A stretch of DNA of 64,000 nucleotides from NCBI RefSeq assembly GCF_014490725.1, contig NZ_JACOQL010000004.1, forward strand, positions 513,591-577,590, written 5' to 3'. Positions within the stretch are counted from its first letter, which is position 1; the number at the start of each line of letters is the position of its first letter. This DNA comes from Paracoccus amoyensis. Its GTDB lineage: Bacteria; Pseudomonadota; Alphaproteobacteria; Rhodobacterales; Rhodobacteraceae. The position numbers were made by a program, and so were the translations under genes. The notes beneath the pieces were generated by a model. The model had not been told where the DNA came from and did no database searches. It was given only the letters and a program-made list of their open reading frames with translations. Below, piece after piece: positions 57,754 through 64,000 of the stretch.

Positions 57754-58836
57754 ATGCTGTATTGGCTAAGCAGCCTTTCTGAAGGGGGCGATCTCTTCAA
57801 CCTGTTTCGGTATATCACCTTCCGGGCAGGGGCTGCGTTTTTTACCGCGCTGATCTTTGGCTTCCTGTTCGGCAAGCCGCTGATCAACTACCTGCGCCGC
57901 GTGCAGAAAAAGGGACAGCCGATCCGCGACGACGGCCCGGAATCGCATTTCGCCAAGGCGGGCACGCCAACGATGGGCGGTATCCTGATCCTGTCGGCGC
58001 TGTTCGTGTCGACCCTGCTTTGGGCGCGGCTGGATAACGGCTATGTCTGGATTGTGCTGATGGTGACGGCTGGCTACGCCGCCATCGGCTTTGCCGATGA
58101 CTATGCCAAGGTCAGCAAGAACAACACCAAGGGTGTGTCGGGCCGGGTGCGGATGGGCCTTGGACTGGCACTGGCATTTCTGGCCTCGGCTTGGGCAATG
58201 TATTTGCATCCGGCGGATTTGACGGGGCAGCTGGCGCTGCCGGTGTTCAAGGATATGCTGATCAACCTGGGCTTCTTTTTCGTTCCCTTCGGGATGCTGG
58301 TCATCGTCGGCGCGGCCAATGCCGTCAACCTGACCGATGGTCTGGACGGGCTGGCGATCATGCCAGTGATGATTGCTGCCGGGACGCTGGGCATCATCGC
58401 CTATACAGTGGGCCGTGTCGACTTTTCCGAATATCTGGGTGTTCACCATGTCCCCGGCTCGGGCGAAATTCTGATCTTCGTGTCCGCCCTGACCGGCGGC
58501 GGCCTGGGCTTTCTGTGGTATAACGCTCCGCCCGCAGCCGTCTTCATGGGCGATACCGGGTCACTGGCCCTTGGTGGTGCGCTTGGGGCGATTGCAGTAG
58601 TGACCAAGCATGAAATCGTCCTGGCAATTGTCGGCGGTTTGTTCGTGGTCGAAGCCTTGTCGGTTATCATTCAGGTGCTTTACTTCAAGCGCACCGGAAA
58701 ACGGGTATTCCTGATGGCTCCGATCCACCACCATTTTGAGAAAAAAGGCTGGGGAGAGGCGCAGATCGTCATTCGCTTCTGGATTATCGCGCTTATTCTG
58801 GCGTTGATCGGTCTGGCCACGTTGAAATTGCGCTGA
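57754..58836 (+). CDS. mraY: Phospho-MurNAc-pentapeptide transferase (MraY)
   Basis: 360 residues, about ten membrane helices. Conserved loops: [20 protein letters not shown] near residue 70, [17 protein letters not shown] near 110 (the Asp pair), [20 protein letters not shown] near 190, and the signature [20 protein letters not shown] near 330. It makes lipid I at the inner face of the membrane. The ATG at 57754 follows GAGGGG. Confidence 0.97.
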   Translation: MLYWLSSLSEGGDLFNLFRYITFRAGAAFFTALIFGFLFGKPLINYLRRVQKKGQPIRDDGPESHFAKAGTPTMGGILILSALFVSTLLWARLDNGYVWIVLMVTAGYAAIGFADDYAKVSKNNTKGVSGRVRMGLGLALAFLASAWAMYLHPADLTGQLALPVFKDMLINLGFFFVPFGMLVIVGAANAVNLTDGLDGLAIMPVMIAAGTLGIIAYTVGRVDFSEYLGVHHVPGSGEILIFVSALTGGGLGFLWYNAPPAAVFMGDTGSLALGGALGAIAVVTKHEIVLAIVGGLFVVEALSVIIQVLYFKRTGKRVFLMAPIHHHFEKKGWGEAQIVIRFWIIALILALIGLATLKLR

Positions 58837-58875
58837 TCCATCGTCTCGGCCGCGCAAGGATCACCTTGCGCGCCG

Positions 58876-59010
58876 TTTCATCTTGGCTGAAATATCCTGG
58901 GGTGTGCAGGCTGGTGCGCCACGGGTTCAAGAACCAGCCAGCGACGGGTAGACAGCCCCCAGCATGATTACCGGCATGATTGCCAGCATGATTAATCGGA
59001 GAGCACGATC
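58876..59010. other. Gap between mraY and murD with repeated short motifs
   Basis: 175 gene-free bases including the GGCTGAAATATCCTGGGG element at 58884-58904 (related to the one at 27,851). Three copies of GCATGATT occur at 58962-58993, two spaced by about 12 bases and repeating GCATGATTGCC-type words. The inverted repeat GCGCGC-type at 58850-58875 may stop or pause transcription. The murD ribosome site GGAGAG is at 58998-59003. Confidence 0.4.
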
Positions 59011-59011
59011 C

Positions 59012-60412
59012 ATGATCCCCGTCCAAGGTGTCGAAAATCAGACCATCGCCGTGCTCGGCCTTGGTCGTTCGGGCAAAGCAACCGCAGCGGCGCTGGCGGC
59101 AGGCGGGGCGAATGTCATCGCTTGGGATGACGGGCAGGATACCCGCGAGCAGGCCGAAGCCGACGGCCTGACAATCGTTGATCTGACCCGCGATGATGCG
59201 TGGCAGGGGGTGACCGCGTTGATTGCCAGCCCCGGCATCCCGCATCTTTATCCAAAGCCGCATCCGGTTATCGCCAAAGCTTATGAGCTGTCGATTCCGG
59301 TCGACAACGACATCGGCCTGTTCTTTCGCAGCTATGCGACCACGGACTGGGACGGGTTCGACCGGGTGCCGCGGGTAATCGCTGTCACCGGCTCGAACGG
59401 GAAATCGACCACGACCGCGCTGATCCACCATATCCTGAAAGAATGCGGTCGCCCGACACAGATGGGCGGCAATATCGGCACTGGAGTTCTGTCGCTGGAA
59501 CCTGCCATTGATGGTGAGTTCGTGGTGCTGGAGCTGTCCAGTTATCAGACCGATCTTGCCCGTGCGCTGACACCGGATATTGCCGTCTTTACCAACCTGA
59601 CGCCTGACCACATGGACCGGCACGCGGGGCTTGGCGGTTATTTCGCGGCCAAACGCCGTCTGTTCGCCGAAGGGGGGCCAGACCGTGCGGTCGTTGGCGT
59701 GGATGAAAACGAAGGTCTTTATCTGGCTGACCAGCTTTCCATGGGACCGGCGGATGACCGCGTGATCCGCATTTCCTCGGGCAAAAAGCTGGACCGCGCC
59801 GCTTGGTCGGTTTTCGCGCGGAAGGGGTTTTTGGCCGAATATCGCAAAGGTCGGCAGGCGGGCTCGATTGATCTGCGACAGATCACCGGGCTGCCCGGCG
59901 CGCATAATCACCAGAATGCCTGTGCGGCTTACGCTGCCTGTCGCGCGGTTGGCATTGCCCCACGCGAGATCGAGGCTGCCTTTGCCAGCTTCTCAGGACT
60001 GCCGCATCGCAGCCAGACCATCGCTGAAATTGATGGTGTCCGTTATGTGAACGATTCAAAGGCGACGAACGTGGATTCGGCGGCCAAGGCGCTTCAGGCG
60101 TTTGATAAAATCCACTGGATCGCCGGTGGTTTGGGTAAAGAGGGCGGCATCACTGCGCTGACCCCCTATCTGGAACGCGTCACCAAAGCATATCTGATCG
60201 GTCATTCGGCCCGCGATTTCGCGCTGGAAGTCGGGCAGACCCCACATGAGGTCGTCGACACGATGGAAGCCGCTGTCGCACGCGCACATGCACAGGCAAA
60301 GCCCGGTGACACCGTTCTGTTGGCGCCTGCCGCCGCCAGCTTTGACCAATATCCGAACTTTGAAAAACGCGGCGAACATTTCACCGCATTGGTCGAGGCG
60401 CTGAAGCCCTAG
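59012..60412 (+). CDS. murD: UDP-MurNAc-L-Ala:D-Glu ligase (MurD)
   Basis: 466 residues from the ATG at 59012 ([20 protein letters not shown]). Nucleotide fold at the N terminus ([20 protein letters not shown]), ATP loop [20 protein letters not shown] near residue 125, [20 protein letters not shown] near 190 and [20 protein letters not shown] near 345. It adds D-glutamate. It is the last gene of the cluster present; its end overlaps the convergent enoyl-CoA hydratase gene by 4 bases. Confidence 0.95.
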   Translation: MIPVQGVENQTIAVLGLGRSGKATAAALAAGGANVIAWDDGQDTREQAEADGLTIVDLTRDDAWQGVTALIASPGIPHLYPKPHPVIAKAYELSIPVDNDIGLFFRSYATTDWDGFDRVPRVIAVTGSNGKSTTTALIHHILKECGRPTQMGGNIGTGVLSLEPAIDGEFVVLELSSYQTDLARALTPDIAVFTNLTPDHMDRHAGLGGYFAAKRRLFAEGGPDRAVVGVDENEGLYLADQLSMGPADDRVIRISSGKKLDRAAWSVFARKGFLAEYRKGRQAGSIDLRQITGLPGAHNHQNACAAYAACRAVGIAPREIEAAFASFSGLPHRSQTIAEIDGVRYVNDSKATNVDSAAKALQAFDKIHWIAGGLGKEGGITALTPYLERVTKAYLIGHSARDFALEVGQTPHEVVDTMEAAVARAHAQAKPGDTVLLAPAAASFDQYPNFEKRGEHFTALVEALKP

Positions 60413-61200
60413 CGATCAGCCCAGCTTGGCGGGCGCTTTTCCAGAAATGCAGCGATGCCCTCATCGGTATCGGGTAGCATGATGTTTTCGCAGATTGCGG
60501 CCCCGCCGGTCTGATAGGCCGGGCCCAGTCCCTGATTTAGCTGTTCGTAGAATGCGCGTTTGCCCATCCGCACGGCGGCCGGTAATTTCGAGGCGATTTG
60601 CTGGGCCAATGCCATCGTCGCTGCGGATAGTTGATTGGCAGGAACAACGCGGTTCAGCAGGCCAAGTTGCAGTGCGCGATCGGACAGGATGAAATCGCCG
60701 GTCGTCAGCATCTCGAACGCGGCCTTCGTCGGGATGGCACGGCTAAGTGCGACCATGGGCGTTGAACAGAACAACCCGATATTGACGCCATTGACGCCAA
60801 AACGCAGCCCCTCGGACGCGACCGCCAGATCACAAGAGGCGACAAGCTGGCAACCGGCCGCGGTGGCGATTCCCTGAACTTCGGCGATCACCGGCTGGGG
60901 CAGGGCCGGGATCATCTGCATCATCTGCGCGCAGCGGCCAAACAGATCTTCGAACTTTGCGCGGCCGCCATCCGCATCCGCGCGCCCCGATTGCATTTGC
61001 CGCAAATCGTGTCCAGCCGAGAATGCCTTGCCATTGGCGGCAAGAATAACGGCGTGGATATGGTCATCGCCTGCGATTTTCTGAAATGCAGCCGTAAGCG
61101 CATCGATCATTTCCAGAGACAGGGCGTTGTAATTTGCCGGGCTGTTCAGGACCAGTCGCGCGACATGTCCTTGATCCTGACGCAAAATCAACGGTTCCAT
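60409..61200 (-). CDS. Enoyl-CoA hydratase/isomerase family protein
   Basis: 263 residues from the ATG at 61198-61200, preceded by AGAGGAGGAATC. Crotonase fold with [20 protein letters not shown] near residue 60 and [20 protein letters not shown] near 105, the oxyanion-hole glycines, then [20 protein letters not shown] and a C-terminal trimerisation helix (EKRPPSW). Catalytic acids for hydration are not both evident, so isomerase or other crotonase activity is possible. Next to a thioesterase gene, divergent. Confidence 0.88.
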   Translation of the reverse strand: MEPLILRQDQGHVARLVLNSPANYNALSLEMIDALTAAFQKIAGDDHIHAVILAANGKAFSAGHDLRQMQSGRADADGGRAKFEDLFGRCAQMMQMIPALPQPVIAEVQGIATAAGCQLVASCDLAVASEGLRFGVNGVNIGLFCSTPMVALSRAIPTKAAFEMLTTGDFILSDRALQLGLLNRVVPANQLSAATMALAQQIASKLPAAVRMGKRAFYEQLNQGLGPAYQTGGAAICENIMLPDTDEGIAAFLEKRPPSWADR

Positions 61201-61256
61201 CTTGATTCCTCCTCTGATTACGGAAAGCCTAGGCCGCAAAAGAGGACGGGGGAAGT

Positions 61257-61700
61257 ATGGAAGTCGTGATGGATGTCGAGGCGTTGAACGCGTTTCTGGC
61301 ACGGGATTTCCCGCAGATTGACGGTCAGTTCCGGGTCGAACGTGCCGATGCCGATGGAATCACCGCGCGACTTCTTGTCAATGAAGGCCATTTGCGGCCG
61401 GGTGGAACCGTCAGCGGACCTTCCATGTTCGCACTGGCCGATGTCTCGGTCTATTGCGCGGTTCTGTCGCGGATCGGGCCTGTGGCGCTGACAGTCACGA
61501 CGAATGCTTCAATCGACTTTCTGCGCAAACCTGCTGCGGGCAAGGATCTGCTGGCGGTTTGCAGGCTGCTGAAACTGGGGCGCAGTCTGGCTGTGGCGGA
61601 TGCGCTGATCTATTCCGAGGGCAGCGATGACCCTGTTGCCCGCTGCTCCATGACCTACTCGATTCCGCCAGAACGCCGGGTTTTCAGCGCCTTGAAATAA
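61257..61700 (+). CDS. PaaI-type hot-dog thioesterase
   Basis: 147 residues from the ATG at 61257. Hot-dog motif: NEGHLRPGGTVSGPSMFALA near residue 40, DVSVYCAVLSRIGPVALTVT, and TNASIDFLRKPAAGKDLLAV. PaaI thioesterases hydrolyse aryl- or acyl-CoA. It is divergent from the crotonase gene and directly upstream of rplM, an order common in Rhodobacteraceae from memory. A small AT palindrome AGGTAT-TTAT-ATACCT overlaps its stop. Confidence 0.88.
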   Translation: MEVVMDVEALNAFLARDFPQIDGQFRVERADADGITARLLVNEGHLRPGGTVSGPSMFALADVSVYCAVLSRIGPVALTVTTNASIDFLRKPAAGKDLLAVCRLLKLGRSLAVADALIYSEGSDDPVARCSMTYSIPPERRVFSALK

Positions 61701-61764
61701 GGTATTTATATACCTAATTTACAACTCATTGATATTGAATGAATAAATTGAGTGTGACGCACTT

Positions 61765-61793
61765 GATTTATGCGCGGCAATCTTTGATATACC
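61765..61793 (+). promoter_or_regulatory. Candidate rplM-rpsI promoter
   Basis: TTGATT (61765-61770), a 17-base spacer, GATATA (61788-61793). Start of transcription would be near 61800, giving a short leader to the rplM ATG at 61832. The surrounding 61,701-61,831 segment is AT-rich. Confidence 0.5.
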
Positions 61794-61831
61794 GCCATCT
61801 CGAATTCAACACGACCCTGAAGGGACGACAG

Positions 61832-62296
61832 ATGAAAACCTATACCGCGAAACCGGCGGAGATCGAGAAGAAGTGGATCCTGATCGACGCCGAGGGCGTT
61901 GTTCTGGGCCGTCTTGCTACGATCGTCGCCAATCGCCTGCGCGGCAAGCACAAGCCGACGTTCACCCCCCACATGGACATGGGCGACAACGTCATCATCA
62001 TCAACGCCGACAAGGTGCAGATGACCGGCAACAAGCGCGATGACAAGAAATACTACTGGCACACTGGCCACCCGGGCGGCATCAAGCACCGCACCGCGCG
62101 TCAGATCCTGGAAGGCGCACACCCCGAGCGCGTCGTTTTCAAAGCTGTTGAGCGCATGATCAGCCGCAACAAGCTGGGCAAGCAGCAGATGACCAATCTG
62201 CGCGTCTATGCCGGTGCTGAACATCCGCATGAAGCACAGCAGCCCGAAGTTCTGGACGTCAAGGTCCTGAACGTCAAAAACACCCGGAGCGCGTGA
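61832..62296 (+). CDS. rplM: 50S ribosomal protein L13
   Basis: 154 residues from the ATG at 61832 ([20 protein letters not shown]). L13 signatures are [60 protein letters not shown] and [33 protein letters not shown] supplies the ribosome site. Co-transcribed with rpsI. Confidence 0.97.
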   Translation: MKTYTAKPAEIEKKWILIDAEGVVLGRLATIVANRLRGKHKPTFTPHMDMGDNVIIINADKVQMTGNKRDDKKYYWHTGHPGGIKHRTARQILEGAHPERVVFKAVERMISRNKLGKQQMTNLRVYAGAEHPHEAQQPEVLDVKVLNVKNTRSA

Positions 62297-62298
62297 TT

Positions 62299-62790
62299 AT
62301 GGCTGAAGATATCAAAACCCTCGACGATCTGAAGTCGGCCGTTTCGGGCACCTCGGCTGCCGCTGTTGCGACAGAAGTCGCACGTGAACCGCAGCGCGAT
62401 GATCAGGGCCGTGCTTATGCAACCGGCAAGCGTAAAGACGCGGTCGCCCGCGTTTGGGTCAAACCGGGTTCGGGCAAGGTCACCGTCAATGGCAAGGACA
62501 TCAACGAATACTTCGCCCGCCCTGTGCTGCAGATGATCCTGCGCCAGCCGTTCGAAGTTGCCGGCGTTGTCGGTCAGTATGACGTGCAGGCGACCGTTAA
62601 AGGCGGCGGTCTGTCCGGTCAGGCCGGTGCTGTAAAGCACGGCATCAGCCAGGCGCTGCAACTGCACGAGCCTTCGCTGCGCGCTGCACTGAAAGCCGCT
62701 GGCTTCCTGACCCGCGATTCGCGCGTCGTTGAACGTAAGAAATACGGCAAGGCCAAAGCCCGCCGTTCGTTCCAGTTCTCGAAACGCTGA
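62299..62790 (+). CDS. rpsI: 30S ribosomal protein S9
   Basis: 163 residues from the ATG at 62299 ([20 protein letters not shown]), with a longer N terminus than E. coli S9, as in relatives. The core reads [40 protein letters not shown] and the tail [18 protein letters not shown], whose end reaches the P site. Confidence 0.97.
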   Translation: MAEDIKTLDDLKSAVSGTSAAAVATEVAREPQRDDQGRAYATGKRKDAVARVWVKPGSGKVTVNGKDINEYFARPVLQMILRQPFEVAGVVGQYDVQATVKGGGLSGQAGAVKHGISQALQLHEPSLRAALKAAGFLTRDSRVVERKKYGKAKARRSFQFSKR

Positions 62791-62816
62791 TCTGGTTTTC
62801 GCGAATACAGTCATGG

Positions 62817-62847
62817 AAACGCGCCCTCTGGGGCGCGTTTTTTTTTT
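62817..62847 (+). terminator. Strong terminator after rpsI
   Basis: AAACGCGCCC (62817-62826), a 4-base loop, GGGCGCGTTT (62831-62840), then a run of T residues to 62847. It stands 27 bases past the rpsI stop. Confidence 0.93.
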
Positions 62848-62989
62848 ATGCGCCACTGCCCGGACGGCATATGCCATGCCGGATTTCTCTTTTTCTTGCT
62901 CGGAAAAGCTGGCCAAGACCATCCTGGTAGCGAGGCGATCAGGTCTTCCTTGTGTGGTCTTGGGAATCCCGTTGATCGGCGCACAAAGA

Positions 62990-63433
62990 GGAGAACGCTC
63001 GACGCGTTTGTCGTTCACCTGCCAGCCGTCGACGGCATGCGTCGACCTCGCAACAGAGCTGCAATCCGGCGGTCGCCGCAGCGCCATATTGCCGGGCCAG
63101 CTTGATCATGTCCGCGCGCCCTTGCGGCAATTTGCGTTGCGTCGAACGATGCTGGCGAAGCACGTGGCAAGCCCGACGCTTGGCAACGCCCACCCCACGT
63201 TCGCCGTTGAGCGCGGACAAGTGGCGCCTTCAACGGCTCACTGCTTCCGCCTGCGGTAACAAGTGTGTTCGACGACACCGAAACGCCGATCGCGTCCAGA
63301 CGGGACAGATCTTGCCCCATCAGAACCTCAACCTGCCGCAACTTCGAGACGATCTCCTCCGGCTTCGGTCGCTTGGCGGCCATTCGCGATCCTCCGTTTC
63401 CTAAACATGACGGCTTCCTAAACATGACGGCGG
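62990..63433 (-). mobile_element. Decayed IS3-family insertion sequence remnant
   Basis: Transposase fragments persist in successive frames on the minus strand. OrfA N terminus is MAAKRPKPEEIVSKLRQVEV from the ATG at 63381-63383, running to about 63,260 before it breaks off. OrfB pieces are KRRACHVLRQHRSTQRKLPQ and IKLARQYG (about 63,200-63,110), RCGDRRIAALL and DGWQVNDKRVER (about 63,040). OrfA's C-terminal part and the catalytic DDE region of OrfB are missing. A 17-base tandem duplication lies at its left end (63398-63431). It is inactive. Confidence 0.8.
63398..63431. repeat. 17-base tandem duplication at the IS remnant end
   Basis: TTCCTAAACATGACGGC occurs twice in direct succession (63398-63414 and 63415-63431). 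On the minus strand it reads GCCGTCATGTTTAGGAA, immediately upstream of the OrfA start with an AAACGGAGGATCGCG ribosome site; it may be the terminal repeat of the element, duplicated. Confidence 0.7.
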
Positions 63434-64000
63434 ACCACTTCGGTGGGAGAGGATCACGTCGATCTGGTTCCGGGCGTCGTGCTGCTGGCTTTGCCCTGGG
63501 ATTCGCCGATTCTGCCGCCGAGTCGGGAGCGCGTTTCCTCTGATTCATCCCCTTTCAGAGCGATTCAGAGGCCTTCTTGGGGATTTTTGTCACGAATCTG
63601 ACGCGATTTCATGCTTTGATTCTGATTGAAACCGAACCGTCGTCGCTGCCCTAAGCGGGAGCGATGAATTTTCACTTAAAATATAGGCGTAATTTCAATG
63701 CGTTAAAACAATTATCGTTTTTCTTCGAAATTTGCTCTTGCGGCTCTGGGTTCGGGGGCCTAAATACCGCTTCACCGAAGGCGGGAACGCTGGAAGGGAC
63801 GGACGGAAGCGGTGCTGATGCGCTGGGGATGTTCGGAAGACAATTTGGGAATGACTGACCGGGCGGGCGTCGATAGAAAGGCGCCGCATCCGTGATTTTG
63901 TTTCCTCTGCTTTTTGACATTGATGATGAATGAAGGGATATGCGGGCGGTTTGGTCGTATTCGACCAAGGTCTTGCATATCGGCTCTCTAGCGCAAGCGA
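63434..64000. other. Gene-free end of the window
   Basis: No credible gene. Several open frames of up to about 180 residues overlap in several phases and lack family similarity. Four GANTC words sit within 81 bases (63542, 63562, 63594, 63618), as in CcrM-methylated alphaproteobacterial DNA. The part from 63,660 onward is more AT-rich, possibly the upstream region of a gene outside the window. Confidence 0.5.

Noticed and set aside
63672..63968. 98-residue minus-strand frame near the window end
   Set aside because: Pro/Ser-rich, no ribosome site, overlaps other open frames.

Overview
The window is chromosomal DNA of an alphaproteobacterium of the Rhodobacteraceae, most likely Paracoccus or a close relative. 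Reasons are: the aa3 oxidase operon order ctaC-ctaB-small ORF-ctaG-ctaE-SURF1, followed by thrC; the divergent crotonyl-CoA carboxylase/reductase and ethylmalonyl-CoA mutase pair of the ethylmalonyl-CoA pathway; an E1-beta subunit of pyruvate dehydrogenase that carries its own lipoyl domain; and two RNA loci known from Rhodobacter, namely a ccaF1 gene followed by anti-Shine-Dalgarno hairpins and an UpsM-like leader before mraZ. Coding density is high, GC content looks near 60 percent or above, and almost all content is core genome. I saw no prophage, plasmid functions, CRISPR array, rRNA or tRNA.

Layout. 1-4.2 kb (minus): topA (cut by the window edge), dprA, tldD. 4.4-8.7 kb (plus): cytochrome aa3 oxidase subunits II and III with heme and copper assembly factors. 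8.7-13.3 kb (plus): thrC, a frameshifted M16 peptidase, an acetyltransferase and a GlcD-type FAD oxidase. 13.3-20 kb: apt, flavin reductase, acetyltransferase, EcsC, RecD-like helicase, M48 protease and an amino-acid permease. 20-24.8 kb: ccr and ecm (divergent) and an acyltransferase. 24.9-30 kb (minus): translation operon ffh-GNAT-aroQ-rpsP-small ORF-rimM-trmD-rplS-rpmE. 30-42.8 kb: azoreductase with divergent LysR regulator, an EamA exporter, mipZ, an RND efflux pair, an SLC13 permease, an MFS carrier and an isochorismatase-like hydrolase. 43-48.2 kb (minus): pdhA-pdhB-pdhC (pdhC frameshifted), ftsB, rlmJ. 48.2-49.1 kb (minus): ccaF1 followed by 14 hairpins arranged as seven two-hairpin units. 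49.4-60.4 kb (plus): mrp, then a long leader with an UpsM-like RNA, then mraZ-rsmH-ftsL-ftsI-murE-murF-mraY-murD. 60.4-62.8 kb: enoyl-CoA hydratase, thioesterase, rplM-rpsI. 62.9-64 kb: a decayed IS3-type element and non-coding DNA.

The most notable locus is the hairpin array at 48,221-48,850. Thirteen of its 14 loops carry CUCCUCCC, which resembles the anti-Shine-Dalgarno end of 16S rRNA; the other carries a CUUCCUCCCC variant. This matches the CcsR or cuckoo sRNA family of Rhodobacter, where four tandem copies follow ccaF1; here seven units can be counted. In Rhodobacter sphaeroides these RNAs affect C1 metabolism and pyruvate dehydrogenase, and here the pdh operon lies about 1.5 kb downstream on the same strand.

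Two core enzymes (M16 peptidase and pdhC) each appear to lack one base, and a LysR gene has no ordinary start codon. These may be real lesions or consensus errors of the assembly and should be checked against reads.
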